This document shows, one piece after another, positions 1-7,245 of a stretch of DNA of 64,000 bases. The position numbers and the translations under genes are program-made. The notes beneath the pieces were generated by a model. That model made no database searches and was not told the origin of the DNA. It was given only the letters and a program-made list of their open reading frames with translations. Source of the DNA: Bremerella volcania (GTDB taxonomy: Bacteria > Planctomycetota > Planctomycetia > Pirellulales > Pirellulaceae); contig NZ_CP036289.1 in the NCBI RefSeq assembly GCF_007748115.1, positions 5,270,001 through 5,334,000 on the forward strand, in the 5' to 3' direction. The number at the start of each line of letters is the position of its first letter. The stretch's first letter is position 1.

Positions 1-1
1 G

Positions 2-913
2 ACCGAAAGCTTCTCTTCAAGCCTCAACCGACTTCGAGCGACGGGTGCGGATATTACTCCCCAGGTGTCGGTCTACGCCGATCCGAGTATCTCGGTGCAG
101 CAAGATCTGGAGAACCACATTGCCATGGCCACCCCGCTGGTCGCTAAGGACGCGTCAGGCGTCGTCCATCGTTTGTGGCCAGTGACCGACCATAACCTGA
201 TTGGGACAATCCGCGAGAAGATGGCCCATCACCGGTTGTTGCAGGCAAACCAAGACGAGTACGCAGCGGCGACCCTCTATCGATATGAACTCGCTCAAGA
301 AGGCGAACTGACGCCGCAACACCCGGCCAATGTTGCGTTGACCGCATTCTTCGAGATGACTGAGCCTGGGTTTGAGGTCTTGCCTCGCTTTCCGCTGGCT
401 CACCAGGCACCGGCTGTTTCCAGTCAAGAGCTGATTGAGAAGCTAGGCATTCACTTCGACTGCCAGGTCTTCGGACAGGGCCCCAGCGCTTCATCATCCC
501 TCTGGGAAGAACTGCAAACCAGCAACGAGTTAGGACATCTTGGCATCTACTGCACTGCGGATGATACCTGGGTCCGTGCCCAACTGACGGCGGATGGTCA
601 GCTGCGGATGGAAGACGCGACTCCAGAACGGGACGACGTATGGCGCGAGCTGGATAACAACCTCTGGGAGTGGCTAATCCTGACCGAGCTGCTGGAGACG
701 GCCGATGCCAAGGAGTCTTTTGTACGGACAGTCGATCACCTGGTACAGGCTCTGGATCAAGACCAAGCAAAGACTATCCCCCTTGCCGCCCTACTCCGCC
801 CCGTCACGATGAGCCAATATCAGGATCTGATAGACCGCAAGGTTGACTTCTTTGAGGCGATTGCCATCGGACCACTACCACCGTGCGGCTTGGTCCTCCA
901 TCCGTTTTCTTAG
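2..913 (+). CDS. DUF1015 family protein, 5' part outside the window
   Basis: The frame is open from the window edge, so the true start lies upstream and only about 300 C-terminal residues are visible. The segment ANVALTAFFEMTEPGFEVLP and the end PCGLVLHPF fit the second half of DUF1015 proteins, a widespread family of unknown function of about 400 residues. The family's usual DGHHRY motif is not present; the matching stretch reads QANQDEYAAATLYRYE, so the signature looks degenerate. A GTG at 65 could in principle be a start but would give an unusually short member. The gene runs in the same direction as parA and is separated from it by the parS cluster. The family call is moderately sure; no function is claimed. 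Confidence 0.6.
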   Translation, partial: TESFSSSLNRLRATGADITPQVSVYADPSISVQQDLENHIAMATPLVAKDASGVVHRLWPVTDHNLIGTIREKMAHHRLLQANQDEYAAATLYRYELAQEGELTPQHPANVALTAFFEMTEPGFEVLPRFPLAHQAPAVSSQELIEKLGIHFDCQVFGQGPSASSSLWEELQTSNELGHLGIYCTADDTWVRAQLTADGQLRMEDATPERDDVWRELDNNLWEWLILTELLETADAKESFVRTVDHLVQALDQDQAKTIPLAALLRPVTMSQYQDLIDRKVDFFEAIAIGPLPPCGLVLHPFS

Positions 914-918
914 CTGGT

Positions 919-934
919 TGTTTCACGTGAAACC
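919..934. promoter_or_regulatory. parS centromere site 1
   Basis: The 14-bp palindrome GTTTCACGTGAAAC lies at 920-933, as in the bacterial parS consensus TGTTTCACGTGAAACA, with one mismatch at the last flanking base. It lies just after the stop of the DUF1015 gene and 208 bp before parA. ParB is expected to bind here. Confidence 0.93.
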
Positions 935-991
935 GGATCGATTACCACAGTTGGTTCGGATACTCTCCGTTTCACGATTCCGTAAATTGGG

Positions 992-1007
992 TGTTTCACG
1001 TGAAACA
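992..1007. promoter_or_regulatory. parS centromere site 2 (perfect consensus)
   Basis: All 16 bases match the parS consensus, and the symmetry extends to 18 bp (991-1008). A partial copy, GTTTCACG, stands at 969-976 and may be a decayed half-site. This is the best of three full sites upstream of parA. Confidence 0.95.
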
Positions 1008-1024
1008 CGCAATCTGCAAGTGAC

Positions 1025-1040
1025 TGTTTCACGTGAAACG
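1025..1040. promoter_or_regulatory. parS centromere site 3
   Basis: The core GTTTCACGTGAAAC is at 1026-1039, with one flank mismatch. It is about 100 bp upstream of the parA ATG, so ParB bound here could also affect parA transcription. Confidence 0.93.
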
Positions 1041-1141
1041 GGTCTCGGAATTAGCAAAGTGCCGTTTCCTCGTTTTTGCGTTCGTGTCTAAAATCCTCAC
1101 CTCGAAAACGGATTTTCGACTCGTAACTGCATTGAGGCATC

Positions 1142-1888
1142 ATGGCTCGTATCCTGTGCATCGCCAACCAGAAGGGCGGCGTCGGCAAGACCACCACGGC
1201 CATCAACCTGGCCGCCGGGTTGGCCATGGCCGAGATGCGCACGTTGCTGGTCGATCTCGACCCCCAATGCAACGCGACGACCGGTGTCGGCCAGAAGCCT
1301 ACCGAGCGTCATCCACTTGTCTCTCAGCAACCGCTGGGTGACTCGATCCTGGAGACCAGCATCGAGAACCTCTTCCTGGTTCCTGGCAGCCGCAGCTTCG
1401 AGGATGTGGAACGTTTGGCCGGGGGCGAGAAGTCGACCTCGGCCGTACTCACCCATCATCTCGAGTCAGGCATGAACCAGTTCGACTATGTCCTGATCGA
1501 CTGTCCCCCTTCGGTCGGTGCGATCACGCAGACGGCGCTCGCTGCCTCGACGGAAGTGCTCATGCCCATTCAGGCCGAGTATTTCGCCATGGAAGGTCTG
1601 ACCCAGATGATCAAGGTCATCCGGGACGTCATGCGGCGTCCGCCAGGCAAGCTCGAGTTCGGTGGAATCGTATTGACGATGTACGACCCAACCTTGGAAC
1701 TGACTCACGAGGTCGAACAGGAAGTTCGGGAGTTCTTTGGCGACATCGTTTTCGATACGGTGGTCCCACGGGATCACTGGGTTTCTGAAGCACCCAGCTT
1801 CGGGCAATCAGTTATTACCCACGCACCTCGCAGTCGCGGGGCACGTGCTCATATGGAATTGTGCATGGAGGTTTTAGACCGTGACTAG
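1142..1888 (+). CDS. parA: ParA/Soj chromosome partitioning ATPase
   Basis: ParA is the DNA-binding ATPase that, with ParB and parS, moves the replication origin region. The protein has 248 residues, the usual size for a chromosomal Soj-type ParA without an N-terminal helix-turn-helix. The deviant Walker A motif KGGVGKTT is at residues 11-18, the Walker A' segment LLVDLDPQ at 35-42, and the Walker B segment YVLIDCPPS near residue 115. The start ATG follows three parS sites. The stop overlaps the parB start by 8 bp, so the two are probably translated from one mRNA. The assignment is firm, and the nearby parS sites support a chromosomal role. Confidence 0.97.
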   Translation: MARILCIANQKGGVGKTTTAINLAAGLAMAEMRTLLVDLDPQCNATTGVGQKPTERHPLVSQQPLGDSILETSIENLFLVPGSRSFEDVERLAGGEKSTSAVLTHHLESGMNQFDYVLIDCPPSVGAITQTALAASTEVLMPIQAEYFAMEGLTQMIKVIRDVMRRPPGKLEFGGIVLTMYDPTLELTHEVEQEVREFFGDIVFDTVVPRDHWVSEAPSFGQSVITHAPRSRGARAHMELCMEVLDRD

Positions 1889-2861
1889 ACAAAAGCGATT
1901 GGGACGTGGCCTGGCCGCGCTGCTGGGAGATCCGACCGACGAAGCAGCGGAAGTGGAATTGCGAGAAGAAGCTTCTGAGACGGTTCCGTTCCGTCCTCGC
2001 CTGGCCGACTCCGACTTTACGGAGGAAGCCTCGCAGAAGTCGGACGCTTCGCGGATCGCACTCGACTTGATCGATCGAAACCCGTTCCAACCACGGCACA
2101 ACTTCGACGATGCCGAGATCGCGTCGCTAGCCGAGAGTTTGAAGGAGCATGACATCCTTCAGCCAATCGTCGTGCGGCAGATCGGTGATCGCTTCCAACT
2201 GATCAGCGGCGAGCGACGTCTGAGAGCGGCCGGCATCGCAGGTTGGGACTCGATCCCGGCATTGGTTCGCGAAGCGGACGACCGGTTGGTCGCCGAACTG
2301 GCCATCGTCGAGAACCTGCAGCGCCAGGACCTGAACCCACTGGAAAAAGCAATCAGCTTCCAGCGGTACCTGGAACAGCACGATGCCACCCAAAGCGAGC
2401 TGGCGGACCGGATCAAGGTCGACCGGAGCACGATCGCCAACCTGGTCCGACTGTTGGATCTGCCAGATGCCGTGAAGTCGGCCCTGCACAACGGCGAGAT
2501 CTCCCAAGGCCATGCCCGGGCTCTATTGCCGCTGGGGGAAGAACAGGTCCAAAGCGAATTCGCCAGCCGGATTGCCAAGGAAGGTTGGAGCGTCCGCGCC
2601 ACCGAACAGGCCGTGCAGGATTTCCTGAATGGAGAAGAACCGGCCCAGTCGACCACGCCAGCCAAGAAGGGTTCCCGTACCAAGTCGCAACAGGTTGTGT
2701 CCCTGGAAGAAGACCTGCGGATGGCCCTGGGTACCAAGGTCGACATCAAGCAGTCGACTAAGGGAGGCAAGATCGTTATCCACTTTAAAAACGCGGATGA
2801 ATTTGATCGGCTGAACGAGTACCTGCTAGCGGATGGCGACGAAGATCGCCGGGCCGCTTAG
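1881..2861 (+). CDS. parB: ParB/Spo0J partition protein
   Basis: ParB binds parS, spreads along DNA as a CTP-dependent clamp and stimulates ParA. The 326-residue protein has the N-terminal ParB/Srx domain with NPFQPR around residue 67 and the CTP-binding GERRLRAAG motif near 110, a helix-turn-helix around 170-192 (SELADRIKVDRSTIANL), a charged linker, and a C-terminal dimerisation segment around 280-317. Translation starts at a GTG at 1881 inside the end of parA. The three parS sites 840-960 bp upstream are the likely targets. A strong hairpin terminator follows. Confidence 0.97.
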   Translation: MTRQKRLGRGLAALLGDPTDEAAEVELREEASETVPFRPRLADSDFTEEASQKSDASRIALDLIDRNPFQPRHNFDDAEIASLAESLKEHDILQPIVVRQIGDRFQLISGERRLRAAGIAGWDSIPALVREADDRLVAELAIVENLQRQDLNPLEKAISFQRYLEQHDATQSELADRIKVDRSTIANLVRLLDLPDAVKSALHNGEISQGHARALLPLGEEQVQSEFASRIAKEGWSVRATEQAVQDFLNGEEPAQSTTPAKKGSRTKSQQVVSLEEDLRMALGTKVDIKQSTKGGKIVIHFKNADEFDRLNEYLLADGDEDRRAA

Positions 2862-2886
2862 CAGCACGGCATCGTCAGAGAAGCAC

Positions 2887-2913
2887 AAATGGGAGCCAAT
2901 GGCTCCCATTTTC
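2887..2913 (+). terminator. Intrinsic terminator after parB
   Basis: The arms AAATGGGAGCC (2887-2897) and GGCTCCCATTT (2901-2911) form a perfect 11-bp stem with an AAT loop, ending in a short T tract. It lies 25 bp past the parB stop. Confidence 0.85.
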
Positions 2914-2929
2914 TTTACGCACCTACAAA

Positions 2930-2968
2930 AAAAACAGCCCGTCGCAATTAATACGACGGGCTGTTTTT
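2930..2968. terminator. Bidirectional terminator between parB and tRNA-Pro
   Basis: The arms AAAAACAGCCCGTCG (2930-2944) and CGACGGGCTGTTTTT (2954-2968) pair perfectly around a 9-nt loop. T tracts follow on both strands, so it can stop parB read-through on the plus strand and end the tRNA-Pro transcript on the minus strand. Confidence 0.88.
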
Positions 2969-2976
2969 AGTTCTAG

Positions 2977-3051
2977 TCGGGATGATAGGATTCGAACCTA
3001 CGACCCTCTGCTCCCAAAGCAGATGCGCTAGCCAGACTGCGCTACATCCCG
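2977..3051 (-). tRNA. tRNA-Pro (anticodon TGG)
   Basis: Read on the minus strand, a 75-nt cloverleaf starts CGGGATG and ends CATCCCG plus discriminator A, giving a 7-bp acceptor stem. The anticodon stem is CTGCT/AGCAG with loop TTTGGGA, so the anticodon is TGG (3014-3016). The T loop is TTCGAAT. The CCA end is not encoded, so the CCA-adding enzyme at the right end of the window would be needed. Confidence 0.96.
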
Positions 3052-3163
3052 AGGACTTACGATCATACCCACATGGTCCAGAATTGACAATGCGGGGTAG
3101 TCGATGATTTCAGTATAAATCTAGTCACCATTTCGGGGCCGAGGTTCGCAATTATCCACAGAT

Positions 3164-4018
3164 TTACAGCGAGTCGTGGCTGACCACTAAACCGTCATCA
3201 ATCACGCACAGCCGACGGAACAACTCACCATCGACCGTGTAACTGATGAATCGCACCGAGCCGTCCACCAGAACCACGTTGATTCCGCTGGGGTGGGCCG
3301 ACCCGAACAAGTTGGAATTGGAATCGGTTCCGAGAACCGTCTCCGGGTGATTTCGGTCGTGGTCTGGCGGGGAAGTACCCAGCCGATAGATGTCCACTTC
3401 CCAGCCGGGATTGTAGGGATTCTCGTTATCGTCGCAGCATCCCGCATCGTAGGTTTTGTCGGTCTGTTTTTCTCCCACAAGCAAGGTGTTCGACGTGCCG
3501 TCGGTAATGTCCTGAAACGCAGTTCTCGACCGGTCCCTGCGGCGTACTACTCCATTATCTCCATTCCCGTTGGTTCCGGCGTTGGCGGCGCAGTCGATCC
3601 GAGCATGGTTCGAGCCCCCATAGCCTTGGGCCCTGCGGCGACTTGGACAGTAATAGATCTCGACCGCCGTTCTATAGACCTGGTTGTGGTCGGTTTCGTC
3701 GTACAGGTTGTTTTGCTCGATATACGGCAGGATCTGATAAGGCCAACTCCACTGCGTCCGATCGTCGTGTTCGCCTGAGCAACAGGGATCACCATCGGGA
3801 GCATTGATCCCGCCATGCGGAAAATTCTGCAGAATGTCGTGATGATTGTGAAAGGCCAGTCCAAGTTGCTTTAGGTGGTTCACGCATTGGGTCCGGCGGG
3901 CCGATTCTCGTGCCATTTGCACCGCCGGAAGCAATAAGGCAATTAGGATTCCAATGATGGCGATTACAACCAGGAGTTCGACAAGCGTGAACCCGAAACG
4001 ACACGAAGAACGTGACAT
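3164..4018 (-). CDS. DUF1559 protein with type IV pilin-like N-terminus
   Basis: This is a member of the planctomycete family of pseudopilin-like secreted proteins with a DUF1559 domain; the biological role of the family is not established. With the ATG at 4018, a basic leader is followed by GFTLVELLVV, where a prepilin peptidase would cut after Gly9 and leave Phe+1 and Glu+5. A hydrophobic helix follows, and the C-terminus carries the family's HP-(9)-DGSVRFI segment. The frame extends to 4132, but those 38 residues would put charged sequence ahead of the prepilin leader, so I prefer the internal start. It stands alone, facing tRNA-Pro. Confidence 0.9.
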   Translation of the reverse strand: MSRSSCRFGFTLVELLVVIAIIGILIALLLPAVQMARESARRTQCVNHLKQLGLAFHNHHDILQNFPHGGINAPDGDPCCSGEHDDRTQWSWPYQILPYIEQNNLYDETDHNQVYRTAVEIYYCPSRRRAQGYGGSNHARIDCAANAGTNGNGDNGVVRRRDRSRTAFQDITDGTSNTLLVGEKQTDKTYDAGCCDDNENPYNPGWEVDIYRLGTSPPDHDRNHPETVLGTDSNSNLFGSAHPSGINVVLVDGSVRFISYTVDGELFRRLCVIDDGLVVSHDSL

Positions 4019-4309
4019 AGTACGATTGCCTAACGAAGAAGTAGCTAGAAAGGAGGGATTAATAAATTTGATTCTACGATAAGCACACCTAGATACATAG
4101 AACAAAACACAATTTTCTTGATATTTAGACACACTTGCCGTTTCTTGATGTCACCCATGAAACTAGTCCTTTATTCCACCCTTTTGGTCTCTTAAACTTT
4201 TTCTGGCCTCAGTCGATTTTGCCCGTTTCTCTTCGACTAACTTGCAGGGGATGTTCTGTCCGTAGCGAACCCTCGTTTGCCCAAGTGTTTTTAGTTGGCT
4301 CTGCGCACT

Positions 4310-4585
4310 ATGTCCGTTTCCGTCCAAATTCCCTATGCACTCCGGTCCGAGTGTGGTGGGAAGTCTGAAGTGGAAGTTTCCGCCGGCTCGGTCCGGCAGG
4401 CGCTTACCGCCTTGAAAGACGAGCAACCGAAGCTGTATCGCAATGTATGTGACGAGACCGGGGCCGTTCGCAAACACATCAATCTGTTCGTGAACGAGTC
4501 GCTCATCCATCGAAACGACGGACTCGAAACCAAGCTTGGGCCTGGGGACCTACTTTTCATCATGACCGCTGTTTCAGGAGGTTGA
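4310..4585 (+). CDS. MoaD/ThiS-family ubiquitin-like sulfur carrier
   Basis: The 91-residue protein has the size and layout of the beta-grasp MoaD/ThiS family and ends in the diagnostic diglycine (TAVSGG), which is adenylated and thiocarboxylated by an E1-like enzyme. I see no moeB, moaE or thiG-like partner nearby, so the pathway is open. The downstream gene starts 2 bp after this stop, and its AGGAGG ribosome-binding site is formed by the last codons of this gene (GGA GGT), so the two are tightly linked. The family call is good; whether it serves molybdopterin, thiamine, siderophore or tungsten chemistry cannot be told. Confidence 0.82.
   Translation: MSVSVQIPYALRSECGGKSEVEVSAGSVRQALTALKDEQPKLYRNVCDETGAVRKHINLFVNESLIHRNDGLETKLGPGDLLFIMTAVSGG
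4576..4581 (+). promoter_or_regulatory. Ribosome-binding site inside the MoaD-like diglycine codons
   Basis: AGGAGG lies 6 nt before the ATG at 4588 and overlaps the GGA GGT codons for the C-terminal Gly-Gly of the upstream carrier protein. It fixes the start of the propeller gene. Confidence 0.85.
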
Positions 4586-4587
4586 AG

Positions 4588-5679
4588 ATGGCTGATCGCG
4601 TTGTGTTGTGCATAGGTACCAAGAAGGGTTTGTTCGTCGCCGAGGCCAGCAAGTCGCGGGGGAGGTTCTCATTGCGGGGTCCGTTCGGGTCAGGCGTTGC
4701 CGTCTACTCGGCTTTGATCGACACCCGGAAGTCGCCCCGAATTTATGCGTCCAGCTGCAATGCCTGGTTTGGCATGAAGGTGCTCACCTCAACCGATCTG
4801 GGGAAGAAGTTCAAAGAAACCAAGTCCGCGCCGACATTCCCGGAAGGGGATGGCCGAGCCCTGGCCAACATCTGGTCCCTCGAACCAGGCAGCGATAGCA
4901 AAGACCTATGGGCCGGCGTCGAGCCAGCCTCTCTTTTCCGAAGCGAAGATGGCGGCAACTCGTGGGAAATGGTCGCAGGCATTAGCAATCACAAACACTC
5001 AAAAGATTGGCATCCTGGCGCTGGCGGTTTGTGTTTGCATACGATTGTTCGTGACGGGGATCGAATTCACCTGGGAATCTCGACCGGTGGACACTACCTG
5101 AGTGAGGATGGCGGGCAAACGTTCAACGCCGCGAACAACGGCGTGGGAGCTGGCTTCGATCCTAATCCCTATCCCGAATTTGGCCAGTGCGTGCACAAAA
5201 TTGCCCGACATCCGGATGCTCCTGGGCGACTGTACATGCAAAACCATGGCGGTTGGCCCGAACGACCCGGTATCGGGGTGCTGCGCAGTGACGATTACGG
5301 TCATACATGGCAGTCGATCGCCGATGGGCTTCCGTCCGACTTTGGCTTTCCCATTGTCGTGCATCCCCACGACCCCGACACGATCTACGTCGTTCCCCTG
5401 GAACCGATGACGCGTACTTGTCCGGAAGGAAAGCCGGCCGTCTGGCGAAGCACGACCGGGGGAAAGAAATGGAAGAAGCTCTCGAAAGGGCTACCCAAGC
5501 ATGGTGGCTACTTCACGGTGCTGCGCGATGCCATGACGACTGACACGCTGACCAGCCCGGCTATCTATTTCGGCACCACCACGGGGCAACTTTGGATGGG
5601 GCACGATGGAGGCGAAGAGTGGAGTTGTCTCTTCGACTCGCTGCCACCGATCAACTGCGTCAAAGCCGCCGTAGTGTGA
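4588..5679 (+). CDS. BNR/Asp-box beta-propeller protein (sialidase-like fold)
   Basis: The 363-residue protein has repeated S-x-D-x-G-x-x-W/F Asp-box motifs (STDLGKKF, SEDGGNSW, SEDGGQTF, SDDYGHTW, STTGGKKW, HDGGEEW), typical of the six-bladed propellers of the sialidase/VPS10 superfamily. No signal peptide is seen, so it is probably cytoplasmic, unlike true sialidases. The catalytic residues of sialidases cannot be recognised. It is coupled to the MoaD-like gene, which suggests a joint function. Annotation as exo-alpha-sialidase would rest only on the fold. Confidence 0.8.
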   Translation: MADRVVLCIGTKKGLFVAEASKSRGRFSLRGPFGSGVAVYSALIDTRKSPRIYASSCNAWFGMKVLTSTDLGKKFKETKSAPTFPEGDGRALANIWSLEPGSDSKDLWAGVEPASLFRSEDGGNSWEMVAGISNHKHSKDWHPGAGGLCLHTIVRDGDRIHLGISTGGHYLSEDGGQTFNAANNGVGAGFDPNPYPEFGQCVHKIARHPDAPGRLYMQNHGGWPERPGIGVLRSDDYGHTWQSIADGLPSDFGFPIVVHPHDPDTIYVVPLEPMTRTCPEGKPAVWRSTTGGKKWKKLSKGLPKHGGYFTVLRDAMTTDTLTSPAIYFGTTTGQLWMGHDGGEEWSCLFDSLPPINCVKAAVV

Positions 5680-5697
5680 TCGTTTTTTCTGGTCGTC

Positions 5698-5724
5698 TGT
5701 CGAATTGGATGGCCCGACATCGAC
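5698..5724 (+). promoter_or_regulatory. Candidate ECF42-type promoter before the VOC gene pair
   Basis: A -35-like TGTCGA (5698-5703) is separated by 17 nt from a -10-like CGAC (5721-5724), 45 nt before the ATG at 5770. These elements match those I recall for ECF42 sigma factors. The same layout precedes the YciI gene of the ECF42 cluster at 54.9 kb. The sigma factor gene lies about 49 kb away. Confidence 0.65.
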
Positions 5725-5769
5725 TACTCTTCAAACAGGCAACCCTACCAACCTGGGAGATTCGATTTC

Positions 5770-6243
5770 ATGCCACGCATTACCCCTTTCCTCTGGTTTG
5801 ACGATCAGGCTCAAGAGGCTGTCAACTTCTACCTTTCGATCTTCGACGACTCGCGTATCTTGACCCAAACCAGATACGGCGAAGTGGGGCCAGGACCGGA
5901 AGGTTCGATCATGACAATCGAGTTTGAACTTCAAGGGCAAACATTTGTGGCCCTCAATGGCGGGCCTCACTTCACTTTCAACGAGTCGGTTTCTTTCGTC
6001 GTCAACTGCGAGACGGCCGAGGAGGTGGATCACTATTGGGAGAAGCTCTCGGAAGGGGGCGAGAAATCTCACTGCGGTTGGCTGAAAGATAAGTTCGGCG
6101 TTTCCTGGCAGGTTGTCCCAACCCTCTTACAAAGTCTGATCTCCGACGCCAACCAAACCAAAGCCCAAATGGTGATAGCCGCTATGTTGCAGATGCAGAA
6201 GCTAGACGTCGTTGCGTTGCAAACCGCATATGACGACGCGTAA
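5770..6243 (+). CDS. VOC family protein (PhnB-like glyoxalase fold)
   Basis: The 157-residue protein belongs to the PhnB/3-demethylubiquinone methyltransferase-like branch of the vicinal oxygen chelate superfamily: it opens with ITPFLWFDDQAQEAVNFY and has the central FVALNGGPHFTFNESVSF and the later FGVSWQVVP segments typical of these proteins. Such proteins are common companions of ECF sigma factors of the ECF41/42 type; the reaction is unknown. It starts 45 nt after a candidate ECF42 promoter and is followed 57 bp later by a second VOC gene, probably in the same transcript. Confidence 0.9.
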   Translation: MPRITPFLWFDDQAQEAVNFYLSIFDDSRILTQTRYGEVGPGPEGSIMTIEFELQGQTFVALNGGPHFTFNESVSFVVNCETAEEVDHYWEKLSEGGEKSHCGWLKDKFGVSWQVVPTLLQSLISDANQTKAQMVIAAMLQMQKLDVVALQTAYDDA

Positions 6244-6300
6244 CACCCGCCTCGATTCCTAAACCCAGCGAACCAACTACTAAAATTGGAAAGAGAAACC

Positions 6301-6771
6301 ATGGCTCATATCAGCCCCGCCTCAAGCCGTAGCGGTCTTATTCCTCACTTGGTATGCGATCCTTGCTCAGAAGCGATCGAATTCTACAAGAAGGCGTTCG
6401 ATGCCGAAGAGAAATTCCGATTGCCCACCGACTCAGGCGACAAATATATGCACGTCGAGATGACCATCGGCGGCTCAAGCATCTATATGGCCGACGACTT
6501 TCCGGAATACTGCGAAGGCAAGTCGCAATCTCCCAAGAGCTTGGGGGGCACGCCAGTCACGATCCATCGCTACGTGCCTGATTGCGACGCCGCGATTTCG
6601 CAAGCGGAAGCTGCCGGGGGCACCATTAAGATGCCGGCGTCCGATATGTTTTGGGGAGACCGTTACGGTGTGGTGGTCGATCCATTCGGACACACCTGGT
6701 CGTTTGCGACGCCTCAGCGCGATGTTGAAATGGATGAGCTAGAAGCAGCCGTTAAGTCAATGAGCGAGTAA
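6301..6771 (+). CDS. VOC family protein (PhnB-like)
   Basis: The 156-residue protein is a second PhnB-like VOC protein. It has the substrate-handling HLVCDPCSEAIEFYKKAF start, SIYMADDFPEY in the middle, and the characteristic GDRYGVVVDPFGHTWSFAT end. It is clearly different in sequence from the preceding VOC gene, so this is not a recent tandem duplication. The ATG at 6301 is chosen over a TTG 15 nt upstream. The pair ends at a hairpin terminator. The reaction is unknown. Confidence 0.9.
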   Translation: MAHISPASSRSGLIPHLVCDPCSEAIEFYKKAFDAEEKFRLPTDSGDKYMHVEMTIGGSSIYMADDFPEYCEGKSQSPKSLGGTPVTIHRYVPDCDAAISQAEAAGGTIKMPASDMFWGDRYGVVVDPFGHTWSFATPQRDVEMDELEAAVKSMSE

Positions 6772-6799
6772 TCGCCACAATACTTGTTCGACTTCGACG

Positions 6800-6833
6800 A
6801 ATGACCTCTAGATCTTATCTGGAGGTCATTTTT
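6800..6833 (+). terminator. Intrinsic terminator after the VOC pair
   Basis: AATGACCTC (6800-6808) pairs with GAGGTCATT (6822-6830) around a 13-nt loop and is followed by T residues. Confidence 0.8.
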
Positions 6834-6857
6834 CGTTTTCAACCAAGGAGGAATTAG

Positions 6858-7154
6858 GTGATCGCCTGGGATCGAGGGCGGATCGCAGCGTGTGCAGTGG
6901 CGAGCCTCTCACTTGTTGTTCATTTACTCTCAAGCCTGAACGTCGAGGCCATCGTCTCGCATGCCATTTTTCTGCTACTGCCTCTCTCGGTCATTTTCTG
7001 GCCAGAGTGCTGTGATCGCATGCTTCGTCTCTCCAGCGAGGGACGCCCCCACTCCACAGGAGAGCCAACACCTGCCTTCATGCTTCAAGTGGTGGGTTGG
7101 ATCTTGTTAGTTGTGGTTTGCAGTATCCCGCTCGTGGGGCCTATGGTGCTGTAG
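6858..7154 (+). CDS. Small integral membrane protein, unknown function
   Basis: The 98-residue protein starts at a GTG 6 nt after a perfect AAGGAGG (6845-6851), which is strong support for translation. Three hydrophobic segments are visible (about residues 10-27, 30-47 and 74-97), joined by a short polar stretch with ECCDRMLRLSSEGRPHSTGE. I recognise no family. It stands alone between a terminator and the pectate lyase gene. Confidence 0.6.
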   Translation: MIAWDRGRIAACAVASLSLVVHLLSSLNVEAIVSHAIFLLLPLSVIFWPECCDRMLRLSSEGRPHSTGEPTPAFMLQVVGWILLVVVCSIPLVGPMVL

Positions 7155-7245
7155 TCGCCTCGCTTGATAAACCCTTGCTTGTCGGCCTTATGGAGAGTAT
7201 TTTGGGGCTGAACTTCTCCCTCCTACTCTCGCTCGAGACTTGAAC

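Noticed and set aside
5770-6771. The two VOC genes as a recent tandem duplication
   Set aside because: The two proteins share only the fold pattern and differ through most of their length.
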